Below, in pieces: positions 16,786 to 25,957 of a stretch of DNA of 45,964 nt. Below the pieces are notes generated by a model that saw nothing but the letters and a program-made list of their open reading frames with translations, did no database searches and was not told the origin of the DNA. Positions within the stretch are counted from its first letter, which is position 1; each line of letters opens with the position of its first letter. The translations under genes were made by a program, and so were the position numbers. This DNA is from Fibrobacter succinogenes (GTDB lineage: Bacteria; Fibrobacterota; Fibrobacteria; Fibrobacterales; Fibrobacteraceae), in NCBI GenBank assembly GCA_902762305.1, contig CACWNW010000018.1, forward strand, positions 1-45,964, written 5' to 3'.

Positions 16786-16791
16786 AATATA
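16786..16791 (-). promoter_or_regulatory. -10 box of the btuB riboswitch transcript
   Basis: TATATT on the minus strand lies about ten bases before the 5' end of the riboswitch. It matches the TA(T/C/A)ATT form seen at most promoters here. No clear -35 is seen; that position overlaps the inverted repeat at 16804-16818. Confidence 0.55.
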
Positions 16792-16803
16792 GCATCTTTT
16801 TTA

Positions 16804-16818
16804 ACGCACATCTTGCGT
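16804..16818. promoter_or_regulatory. Operator-like inverted repeat between btuB and the Fic gene
   Basis: ACGCA (16804-16808) and TGCGT (16814-16818) are separated by five bases. The repeat covers the -35 positions of both divergent promoters (btuB leftward, Fic-like gene rightward). A candidate binder is the Fic-like protein, which ends in a winged-helix domain. Confidence 0.4.
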
Positions 16819-16828
16819 AAAAAAGGAT

Positions 16829-16834
16829 TATATT
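16829..16834 (+). promoter_or_regulatory. -10 box TATATT, six bases before the Fic-like ATG
   Basis: TATATT is followed by ATCTTC and ATG 16841, without a Shine-Dalgarno sequence, predicting a leaderless transcript. Confidence 0.5.
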
Positions 16835-16840
16835 ATCTTC

Positions 16841-17857
16841 ATGCTGTTCATCCACCAATTTCCCGACTGGACCCGGTTCAGATTCGACTCCGCGCGGGTG
16901 CTCGACGCCCTCGGCAGGGCCCGCTTCTGCGAAGGGAGGCTTTCGGGCATCCTCACGTTCGCAGGCACGAAGGAATTCGAGACCGAACTTGTCACCGAAG
17001 ACATCGTCGCAAATTTCGCCATCGACGGGATTTCTCTCGACGCCGATTCCGTCCGGACGGATGTCGCGCTCCGCTCACAGGGAAGCACCGCCCATATCCA
17101 GAACTACATCGGGGCCATCGAGAACTACACGACCCCGCTCACGCAAGAGCGCCTGTTCAACTGGCACGGTTCCCTGGCCGGCAGCAAGACGACATCGTGG
17201 CGCAGCGACACAAGCGGAATCGACGGAAAGGACGGAAGCCCGAACTTTTCGGGACCGGGACCGGAACGCCTGGGCGCCGAAATGGAAAACTTTTTGCGCT
17301 GGTTCGAAGCCTCCCCCATGGACGGCACCATCAAGGCGGCCATCGCGCATTTCTGGTTCCTGACGCTGCGGCCCTTCGACAAGGCAAACGGGCGCATCGC
17401 GCGGGCCATCACCGCATTGCAGCTGAGCCGCGCGCAGAAATCCGCACGCATGCACTACGCCCTGAACCGCCAGATCCTGAAGAACCGCGAAGAATACCTC
17501 CGCACTTTGAACAGGGCGCAATGCGGCAACGGCGACCTCACGGAATGGATCCTCTGGTTCCTCGCGCAAATCGCGGAGGCGGTACAAACAAGCGAATCGG
17601 CCATCGAGTTCCAGACAAAGCGTTTCCGATTCCTCGCGAGACATTCTGGAGTGCAGACAACCGAAAGGGAACAGGTACTCCTGAACGCGGCCCTCACGGG
17701 GGAACTCCCGAGGGACTTTTCGGCAAAGGACGTGGCGGCCATCTTCGGCACGAGCCACGACACCGCACTGCGCGAAATACAGAGCCTGATGGGAAAGGGG
17801 CTCATTACCGCAAGCAAGAAGGGCGGGCGCAGCCGCACCTACAGCGTGGTGGAATAA
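16841..17857 (+). CDS. Fic-fold protein with N-terminal DUF4172-like and C-terminal winged-helix domains; active site degenerate
   Basis: A 338-residue Fic-family protein. The N-terminal region (FIHQFPDWTRFRFD..) is DUF4172-like, the Fic core spans about 85-240, and the C-terminus (KDVAAIFGTSHDTALREIQSLMGKGLI) is a DNA-binding-type winged helix. The Fic motif reads LRPFDKANGRIAR (176-188). Relative to the consensus HPFx(D/E)GNGRxxR, the catalytic His is Arg177, the acidic residue is Lys181 and the first Gly is Ala182; Asn183, Gly184, Arg185 and Arg188 remain. The inhibitory helix, usually (S/T)xxxEG, reads NFAIDG (58-63). The protein is therefore unlikely to be an AMP transferase and may be a transcription factor with a relict Fic domain. 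It is divergent from btuB and has a leaderless-type start. Confidence 0.85.
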   Translation: MLFIHQFPDWTRFRFDSARVLDALGRARFCEGRLSGILTFAGTKEFETELVTEDIVANFAIDGISLDADSVRTDVALRSQGSTAHIQNYIGAIENYTTPLTQERLFNWHGSLAGSKTTSWRSDTSGIDGKDGSPNFSGPGPERLGAEMENFLRWFEASPMDGTIKAAIAHFWFLTLRPFDKANGRIARAITALQLSRAQKSARMHYALNRQILKNREEYLRTLNRAQCGNGDLTEWILWFLAQIAEAVQTSESAIEFQTKRFRFLARHSGVQTTEREQVLLNAALTGELPRDFSAKDVAAIFGTSHDTALREIQSLMGKGLITASKKGGRSRTYSVVE

Positions 17858-17871
17858 GTTTATTGTTTTCT

Positions 17872-19380
<1,509 letters not shown>

Positions 19381-19513
19381 AATTGGCGCCAAATGTAGAA
19401 AAAAAGGGGGGTCGCAACAATTAAATAAACATTTTTTGTGAATAGGGGAGTTGAAAAATAACATTTTTTGTGTTAATTTTCATAAGCAAATCTCCTTCAA
19501 CCCCCTCAAAAAC

Positions 19514-20194
19514 ATGGAAGATTCGCTACTTGTATCTGTCATAGACAGTGTCGTCGCCTTTCATGTATCGGCGGGCGGCAATGCCGGCGGCAACTCTACG
19601 TTCGCCCAATGCGTCATCGCCCTGTTCGGGGCTCTCGGTGGCGGGTTAGCTTCGGCCCTCATGGCATACTTCCTTGGAAAACGCTACGAGCGGATGCTGC
19701 TCGAAAACGACGAGCGCAGAAACAGGCTCGCCATGGAACTCGAAAGGCAGCGGGCAGATTTGCAGCAGAAGCTCGAAGAGCAGCGGGACAAGCGCCAGAA
19801 CGCGAAAGAACTGCTCCTGGTACTCTCAAAATTCTCCGACAGGATCCTTGAAGCCGACAAGAACTCCGTATTCATCGCGATGCAGATGACCCAGCCGGAC
19901 AAGCAGAAAGAAGTTGCCGAATTCGGCGCGCTAGTCGAAAAAATCGAATTCCTGTGGCAGCAGAACGGGTTCCTGCTCGACGCCACCTTCGGCAACAGCA
20001 TCCAGAAAATTTTCCGCCTCATGTTCCTCTACAGGGACTGCGCCATGCGCTGCACCATGTTCGCCATGATGCCCGGGCAGCAGAAGCAAATCCAGCCCAT
20101 CATTTCGAACTGCAACTATTATCGCAAGCTGTGGAACGACGAGTGGGACAAAATCAACGAACAGATGAAAAAAATAAAGAACTCGATGTTCTAA
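19514..20194 (+). CDS. Membrane-anchored coiled-coil protein, unknown function
   Basis: A 226-residue protein that I do not recognise. It has one hydrophobic, glycine-rich segment (residues 31-54, ALFGALGGGLASALMAYFLG) near the N-terminus, followed by a highly charged coiled coil (about 58-105, ERRNRLAMELERQRADLQQKL-like) and a helical C-terminal domain with several Cys and Met residues. The topology suggests a cytoplasmic coiled coil tethered to the inner membrane. I chose ATG 19514; an in-frame TTG at 19451 would add 21 residues and disturb the hydrophobic N-terminus. It stands alone between the divergent rhlE and the convergent glucokinase. Confidence 0.7.
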   Translation: MEDSLLVSVIDSVVAFHVSAGGNAGGNSTFAQCVIALFGALGGGLASALMAYFLGKRYERMLLENDERRNRLAMELERQRADLQQKLEEQRDKRQNAKELLLVLSKFSDRILEADKNSVFIAMQMTQPDKQKEVAEFGALVEKIEFLWQQNGFLLDATFGNSIQKIFRLMFLYRDCAMRCTMFAMMPGQQKQIQPIISNCNYYRKLWNDEWDKINEQMKKIKNSMF

Positions 20195-20237
20195 ACAACG
20201 AGTTCCCTATCAAAAAGCAGTCCGATTCCGTGCAGGC

Positions 20238-21305
20238 TTATTTCTGCAGGTTCAGGCTCGCATTCGCGGCTCCGTACAAACTAATGCTGTAATCCTTGAT
20301 GATGTACACCGGGATCTTGTTCAGAAGCGGACGGATGTTCGGGTTGTAGTTCTTCTCGAAGTACTTCATGAACAGGCTATCGCGTTCGAGCCAGCGCAAA
20401 TCCTTCTGCACGGTACCGCCGGCCAGGTAGAGGCCGCCCAGCGGCAAGAACAGCGTGGAAGCATCGCTCGCAAAGCGGGCAAGCATCTTCACGAACAGGC
20501 GCATCATCTCGGCGGCGACCGGGTCGGTATCGCTTGCGCGGCTGATATACTTCGGACGGTCGTTCGGTTCGGTCTCTTCAATCTTCTTGAAAGCCTCGTT
20601 ATCGGGAACGCCGCGGGTCTCCTTCCACCATTCATACATGTTGCGGAGCCCCATGCCCGAGACGAGCGGTTCCACACCGGGGACCGTGCCGATTTTCTTT
20701 TCCATGTAGTCGTGGAATTCCTGCGAATCCTTGTCGAACGGGGCGAACGTGGAATGTCCGCCTTCGGAGCAAGCCGGGATGTACTTCTCGCCGTCGAAGG
20801 CAAGGAACCCAACACCCATGCCGGTGCCCGGGCCGATGACCGCCTTGGTCGACTTCTGCGGAGCGGGCTGGCTTCCGTCGGTATGCGTGAGCTTGAAAAT
20901 CTGCTTGGGGTCGTCCACGTCGAGCGTCGGAATACCGTAGCTTATCGCCATGAAGTCGTTGATAACGAGCGTCGGGATGCCGGTAGCGGCCGTAAGCGCT
21001 TCGCCGTCCACACTCCAGGGGAGGTTCGTCATCACGCACTTGTTGTTTGCGACAGGGCCCGCGGCACTGATGCACACGTGGCTGGGCTTGAGGTCGGCGC
21101 GGGATTCGGCCGCAATCTTAAGCGTCTCGCGGATAGGGACTTCGAGGCCGTCAATATCCTTGCTGGGGCAAGCAGTTTCAAGAATCAGTGCGAACTTTCC
21201 GCCCTGGTAGCCGACCAGGCCTAGGTTCGTGTTGGTTCCGCCAATATCGCCTGCAAGGACGAGGCGGTCAAACTTTGCATCGGGATTAAGCCATTTGATT
21301 TCCAT
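20238..21305 (-). CDS. glk: Glucokinase
   Basis: A 355-residue ATP-dependent glucokinase of the bacterial Glk family, phosphorylating glucose to glucose 6-phosphate. The N-terminal phosphate-binding loop LAGDIGGTNTNLGLVG (17-32) and the second ATP-binding block AVIGPGTGMGVGFL are clear, and CSEGGHSTFAP carries the sugar-binding Glu-Gly-Gly-His. The length is somewhat above the usual ~320 residues, with extra residues in the C-terminal half. The RBS GGAG sits about eight bases before ATG 21305, and a TATATT box lies at 21335-21330. This fits an organism that lives on cellulose-derived sugars. Confidence 0.95.
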   Translation of the reverse strand: MEIKWLNPDAKFDRLVLAGDIGGTNTNLGLVGYQGGKFALILETACPSKDIDGLEVPIRETLKIAAESRADLKPSHVCISAAGPVANNKCVMTNLPWSVDGEALTAATGIPTLVINDFMAISYGIPTLDVDDPKQIFKLTHTDGSQPAPQKSTKAVIGPGTGMGVGFLAFDGEKYIPACSEGGHSTFAPFDKDSQEFHDYMEKKIGTVPGVEPLVSGMGLRNMYEWWKETRGVPDNEAFKKIEETEPNDRPKYISRASDTDPVAAEMMRLFVKMLARFASDASTLFLPLGGLYLAGGTVQKDLRWLERDSLFMKYFEKNYNPNIRPLLNKIPVYIIKDYSISLYGAANASLNLQK

Positions 21306-21329
21306 AAAAACTCCGGGTTTTCAACCTGG

Positions 21330-21335
21330 AATATA
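21330..21335 (-). promoter_or_regulatory. -10 box TATATT of glk
   Basis: It lies 25 nt before ATG 21305, with a leader that contains CCAGGTTGAAAACCCGG (a small hairpin) and a GGAG RBS. Confidence 0.5.
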
Positions 21336-21670
21336 GGAAATTTCGGCGATTTGAGGGGGAACCTGCAAATATTACCACCCCGTATGACAGGAGACAGATG
21401 GCAAGACGCGTTCACCGAACAGGGGAACCCTCCAAAAGATACGGAAATATGTTTTTTTTCGCACATGCAAAATTTTTTCGGGCCGATTTTTCGAAGATTT
21501 TCGAAAAAATCCCAAGTTGACAGAAGATTCCGCATCGTCCACCGCGACAACACAACATATTACTTTGTTCTACAAAATGTAATATACAACAGGCCTATAT
21601 GATACGAGAATATTACTTTATTGGTAAAATTACGATATGTTTAAGCATTTGTTCAAAAATATTCATTTGT

Positions 21671-21676
21671 TATATT
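21671..21676 (+). promoter_or_regulatory. -10 box TATATT of the secreted-protein operon
   Basis: It lies 56 nt before ATG 21732. The leader ends in AGGAAAAGAG, a good RBS. Confidence 0.45.
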
Positions 21677-21731
21677 TTCGCAAGTTTGTATTCAGAGAAT
21701 ACTTTCGTTCAACCCCTATCTAGGAAAAGAG

Positions 21732-24700
21732 ATGAAAAAGATAATCCTATCCTTATTACTCCTCTGCTCCTTCGTATTCGCACAGGCGGGCCTCCACGTC
21801 GAAGCGTACGACGAGCAGCAAACCAATGCTCGACAGGCAACTATCAGACTGCGTGTCGTCAACAGTACTGAACAAACGTTCAATAACGTCCGGTTGACTT
21901 ACTATTTGTACAAAGAGCCCAACCGCGGTATTGAGATTCACCCCTACTACACGCCCAAAGCAACCGTTCATCACGAAACGAACGGCGACCAGGTCGAAAT
22001 CCACATCGATATTCCGACCCTCGCCCCGGGAGTGTTCCCCAACTCTTCCGGCATGAACATCGGTATCAACTACTCCGACTGGCAGGCATTTGACAAAACT
22101 GCAAGCCTGAGCTACCCCAACTCCAGCTCCTTTATCGTCGACAATAACATCGCCATCTTCATCGACGGCCAGCCCTACAATATCGTAGGCCCCATGCCCA
22201 CGGATCCGGCGCAGCCCCGCTTTGTCGGTGTGCAGCCCGAAATTTCCACCTACCGTGCGGCATGGGTCGAAATTTCCAACTTCGACAACAACAACAAGAA
22301 CTCCCTGAACGGCTTCTACATCAAGGACGCAAGCGGCAACACGCTCTCCCTTGACGGGAAGACTCTCCCCAAGGGCCAGAAGCTCATTGTCTGCAACACT
22401 GCAAGCAAGACCTGCCCCAATGCCGATATCCAGATCGTGTCGAACGCTCTCGCATTCGGCCTGGACGGGGAACTCACCCTGTACAATTCGAACGACGAAC
22501 CGGTCGACTATGTGTCCTGGGGTTCGATTGGCCCGAATGCCGCCACGGTTGCCGCCGCAAATAGCGCGCTGAAGACCGACGAATACCTGGCAACTCATTA
22601 CAGCGACTTTGAATTCGCGAACACCTACTACAGCTCTGGCGACTTCTACCGCGCCATCGTTTCCGAAACGCAGAATACGGTCAAGGAATGGAAGCTCTTC
22701 TCCGCCAAGGACATCGAAAAGAGCGCCAACGACCTCCCCGATCCCAAGCCGCTCTCCCTTTCCGACGGTTCTATCGTCACCCTGAATACCGGAGAGGAAA
22801 TGATCTTCTCCTGGGTCGCCATCAAGGGAGCCAAGAAGTACACCCTCACCGTCATCAACGACGAGACCGACGCAATCGCTGCACAGGTCACCACCGCCTT
22901 GACGAGTGTTTCCGTGTTCCTCCAGCCGGGTAAGTACAGATGGACCGTCGAAGCTTCGCAGACCGGAGACTTCAAGACATCGCTCGAATCCCTGCTTGCT
23001 AACAAGGACTACCTCACCCAGCTGACCATTCTGAACAACGTGTTCTCCGACGACAACATCGTCTACAACCTCCACGTGGACCCGCTCGCCGCCCGTAAGG
23101 ACAGCTACCTTCTCGACCTCCAATGGGGTGAAAACTTCAACAAGGAAAGAGGCGGTACCCCGCACAACCTTTCTGCCTACTACAACGAATTCCATCAGAT
23201 CAAGTTCACCGACCCCTATGAACAGCATTACAACGAAGAAGAAAGCTGGAGATGCTGGATTGTCAGCGCCGTCATGCTGAACCACTACTACGGTGGCAAC
23301 ATCACGCAGGACGAAATCAAGCTGCGTGTGAAGGGCAACCCGAGCAATCTGATCCTCGATGCTTTCCCCCACGATTATGAAGGTGGCGGAAGCACGGGCG
23401 ATATCAATCAGGCTTTGATGATTGCCCTGAATGTCAGCACGGACGATCTCCATTTCCAGGTCGGACGCCCTGAAGAATCCGTACTGAACGAAGCTCTGAG
23501 CCAGGGTCGCCCAATCTACATCTGGCAGAACGCTCATATCATGACCATCGACGCTGTCCGTCTGAACGAAACCGTGAACGCCTTCGAATACAGGTTCATC
23601 AACGTCGACAACGACGGTACGTACCAGTGGCGCGTCTATGAAAAGGAATCGAACCTCAACGGCGTATGGATTCCGGCAAATGTAGCCAACGCCCAGAATT
23701 CCGACCCGACCATCATTACGGATACAGATAAAGACGGCCTTTACGACTTCGACGAAATCAACCGCTTCAAGACCGATATCAACAAGAAGGATACCGATGG
23801 CGACAAGGTCAACGACCGTGAAGAAATCGTTTCTTACACCCTCCGCCAGACCACTTTCGTCCAGAGATTCAATCCGTATTCTTGGTACTACTATCCTGCT
23901 GTTGAATTCGAAACCTACGCCGACGTCGATGGCGACGGACTCCGCGCCGAACTTGACTACGATTCCGATAACGGTGGCGCAAACGACGGCGAAGAAGACC
24001 TGAACCACGACGGCATCGTCAACGATGGCGAAACCGACCCGTACGAAGCAAGCGACGATCCGAGCTCCGTAGAACCGCAACCTTCCGACCTTCCGGAAAT
24101 CTACGCCATCTCGACCCTCGCATTCAGGCAGCAGACCAACTGCACCAAGGTTAACGGGGATTACTGTGACTTGGCCGCCGCCGGCATCCAGTCCAACTAC
24201 TCCACCGATATGGTTATCGGCGACAACAACCACGTTGGCGCACTCCATACCCTTGGAACCATCCTCTTCCAGCATGGCGTCCAGATTCACGGGGACATCA
24301 ACCTCTATGGTTCTGAAGCCAAGGTTGCAGAGAACTCCTCCATCTACTGGTACCTCGTTGGTGGCCAGGTTGTCGACCGCACCGTGGCCGAATTCAACGA
24401 AAAATTCCCGACCGTTATCGACCTGTTCGGATTCCAGGAAGAACGTCAGCCTATCTACGTAGGCAACGGCGAAACCCTGACTCTTGAAGAAGGCGTCAAA
24501 TACGGGACCGTCACCGTCGGCTACAACGGAACGCTCATCGTTCCGCCTGGCGAATTCTACATCAAGAATCTCCAGCTGCAGGACAACGGCAAGGTCAAGT
24601 TCTCTCAGCCCGGCCAGCCGACCCACCTGCATATCGACGGCGAATTCTTCTGGCGCGCACCGATGGACCACAACGTGCAGGAACTCAAGGCCATCGCCAG

Positions 24701-24899
24701 CAGCTTCGAAGTCCTTATCAGCACCCACAACAGGGACTACTTTATCGGCAAGACCTTCGCAGGGCGCATTGTCGCTCCGTACGCAAATGTCCATATCGAA
24801 ACAACTCAGGACACCTACTACGGAAGCATCATCGCTCTCAACATAGAAGCCCGAAATTTTGCTAACATTAAGGTTGTCCCCTACGTAGGCAACAATTAA
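21732..24899 (+). CDS. Large secreted multidomain protein with papain-like cysteine peptidase domain
   Basis: A 1055-residue secreted protein. In order it has a signal peptide (LLLLCSFVFA), a beta-sandwich resembling a CBM3-type module (about 20-140, RLRVVNSTEQTFNNVRLTYY), a lamin-tail-like domain (about 175-265, WVEISNFDNNN..LNGFYIKD), an Ig-like domain, and a papain/C39-like domain (about 480-620) with Cys508 in ESWRCWIVSAVMLNHYYG and His602 in IWQNAHIMTIDAV. Calcium-binding TSP3-like repeats follow (from Asp664: DTDKDGLYDFDE, DTDGDKVNDREE, DVDGDGL), and then a C-terminal beta-rich domain (GALHTLGTILFQHG..IHGDINLYG). I infer an extracellular, substrate-attached peptidase or scaffold. RBS AGGAAAAG precedes the ATG. 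A secreted partner gene starts 18 nt downstream. Confidence 0.88.
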   Translation: MKKIILSLLLLCSFVFAQAGLHVEAYDEQQTNARQATIRLRVVNSTEQTFNNVRLTYYLYKEPNRGIEIHPYYTPKATVHHETNGDQVEIHIDIPTLAPGVFPNSSGMNIGINYSDWQAFDKTASLSYPNSSSFIVDNNIAIFIDGQPYNIVGPMPTDPAQPRFVGVQPEISTYRAAWVEISNFDNNNKNSLNGFYIKDASGNTLSLDGKTLPKGQKLIVCNTASKTCPNADIQIVSNALAFGLDGELTLYNSNDEPVDYVSWGSIGPNAATVAAANSALKTDEYLATHYSDFEFANTYYSSGDFYRAIVSETQNTVKEWKLFSAKDIEKSANDLPDPKPLSLSDGSIVTLNTGEEMIFSWVAIKGAKKYTLTVINDETDAIAAQVTTALTSVSVFLQPGKYRWTVEASQTGDFKTSLESLLANKDYLTQLTILNNVFSDDNIVYNLHVDPLAARKDSYLLDLQWGENFNKERGGTPHNLSAYYNEFHQIKFTDPYEQHYNEEESWRCWIVSAVMLNHYYGGNITQDEIKLRVKGNPSNLILDAFPHDYEGGGSTGDINQALMIALNVSTDDLHFQVGRPEESVLNEALSQGRPIYIWQNAHIMTIDAVRLNETVNAFEYRFINVDNDGTYQWRVYEKESNLNGVWIPANVANAQNSDPTIITDTDKDGLYDFDEINRFKTDINKKDTDGDKVNDREEIVSYTLRQTTFVQRFNPYSWYYYPAVEFETYADVDGDGLRAELDYDSDNGGANDGEEDLNHDGIVNDGETDPYEASDDPSSVEPQPSDLPEIYAISTLAFRQQTNCTKVNGDYCDLAAAGIQSNYSTDMVIGDNNHVGALHTLGTILFQHGVQIHGDINLYGSEAKVAENSSIYWYLVGGQVVDRTVAEFNEKFPTVIDLFGFQEERQPIYVGNGETLTLEEGVKYGTVTVGYNGTLIVPPGEFYIKNLQLQDNGKVKFSQPGQPTHLHIDGEFFWRAPMDHNVQELKAIASSFEVLISTHNRDYFIGKTFAGRIVAPYANVHIETTQDTYYGSIIALNIEARNFANIKVVPYVGNN

Positions 24900-24917
24900 T
24901 TCAAAACAGGAGCAGCT

Positions 24918-25835
24918 ATGAACTTCGCACCAACTTTAACGATAGGCATCCTCGCTGCAAGCCTATATGCAGCTGAATGCAACGTCACACACGCAGAAGG
25001 ACATTCAAGTGCAGACATAAGCCAAGGATATCTGGCAACTGCACTCTACCTGTTCGAAGGCAGTTATCTCGATATGTCGAATATGGACAAGAGGGATCCC
25101 GCTGTCGTGAACGTTTCGTGCACCGATACGGCATGGGTGTACAGGTCCGAACTGGACTCCACCATGATCGTTATCGTTTCCGAAAAAGCGGTAAAGGTGG
25201 CGCGAGTTCCCTACACCGATGATCCGAATGCTTACTCGGACTCACTCTACTCGGTACATTATGACGATGTATTCAAGGACGAGTTCAAGCGCCTCCAGAA
25301 AGCAGGCGTTTACAAGGGTACCGAAGAACAAGCCGATTCCCTTGTTGCGAATGCTTTTGAAAAGTGCAGGGTTTTCTATTCCAAGGCTTTCGGCTACGGC
25401 GGTTGCGAATACAACCCTCCCGATGTCAGAAGAAGAAAAAACGGAGGGAAGGATATCGACCAGGCTGATATGCCTCTAGCCTTGGCTGCTATTGTCGCAG
25501 ACCTCAACCGACTCCTCGATACGCTGAATGCGTGCCCCGAGTTCAAGTTTCAGGTCGAAGCAGACACCTCCACGACTGACACGACCCAAACGCCCGACAC
25601 GACCCAGGTCACGCCCCCTCAGGGACTGAGCAAGGTCGCATCGGGTCTGTCCTTCCTGAAGATCAAGCCCAGGCACTACCATATAGGCAATGTCCTGAAG
25701 GGAACATCCTACAAGGTGTTCAGCACCAACGGGCAGCTGCTGGAGCAGGGAATCTTTACGGGCAACGTATTCGTGGCCCCGACCATCCCCGTCATCCTGC
25801 AGGTCAACGGGAAAGAGACACTGTTCCTGAAATAG
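24918..25835 (+). CDS. Secreted protein with Thr-rich linker and C-terminal sorting domain, unknown function
   Basis: A 305-residue exported protein of no recognised family. The signal peptide (LTIGILAASLYAAEC) is followed by a domain of about 200 residues containing several Cys, then a Thr-rich linker (TSTTDTTQTPDTTQVTPP), and a C-terminal beta domain of about 65 residues (YKVFSTNGQLLEQGIFTGN..ILQVNGKETLFLK) that resembles type IX secretion sorting domains. The 18-nt gap from the upstream peptidase-like gene and an RBS (AGGAG, five bases before ATG) indicate an operon. It may be a partner or an immunity-like companion of the upstream protein, but nothing in the sequence proves this. Confidence 0.8.
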   Translation: MNFAPTLTIGILAASLYAAECNVTHAEGHSSADISQGYLATALYLFEGSYLDMSNMDKRDPAVVNVSCTDTAWVYRSELDSTMIVIVSEKAVKVARVPYTDDPNAYSDSLYSVHYDDVFKDEFKRLQKAGVYKGTEEQADSLVANAFEKCRVFYSKAFGYGGCEYNPPDVRRRKNGGKDIDQADMPLALAAIVADLNRLLDTLNACPEFKFQVEADTSTTDTTQTPDTTQVTPPQGLSKVASGLSFLKIKPRHYHIGNVLKGTSYKVFSTNGQLLEQGIFTGNVFVAPTIPVILQVNGKETLFLK

Positions 25836-25858
25836 CATTCCAGACATTCAAATTCTAT

Positions 25859-25890
25859 AAGCACCTGCGCAAAGCGGGTGCTTTCTTTTA
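25859..25890 (+). terminator. Intrinsic terminator after the secreted-protein operon
   Basis: GCACCTGC (25861-25868), loop GCAAA and GCGGGTGC (25874-25881) form an 8-bp stem followed by TTTCTTTTA, 24 nt after the stop codon. Confidence 0.85.
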
Positions 25891-25957
25891 TTTAGTCTGT
25901 AGTACAAAGCTTGTAAATTTTATTACATTTTTATGTTGTTTAACTTAAGGAGAACAA

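Larger units (their letters stand above)
21306..21731. other. 426-bp intergenic region between glk and the secreted protein
   Basis: No gene is seen. The region holds divergent -10 boxes (TATATT at 21335-21330 minus for glk and 21671-21676 plus for the secreted protein) and an imperfect 10-11-bp hairpin, GATTTTTCGAA (21485-21495) with TTCGAAAAAATC (21500-21511). The right half is distinctly AT-rich. Confidence 0.6.

Noticed and set aside
16580-16840. Short open frames in the riboswitch region
   Set aside because: Conserved cobalamin riboswitch blocks explain the sequence; none of the frames has coding character.
19451-19513. N-terminal extension of the coiled-coil membrane protein from a TTG
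   Set aside because: The extension has no RBS and would place a polar segment before the membrane helix; ATG 19514 is simpler.
21756-24794. A 1012-codon open frame antisense to the secreted papain-like protein
   Set aside because: The sense frame has a signal peptide, RBS and recognisable domains. The antisense translation has no family motif and is explained by GC-rich third positions that remove stop codons on the opposite strand. Similar long antisense frames at 1408-2796, 4396-6363 and 35250-37658 were rejected for the same reason.
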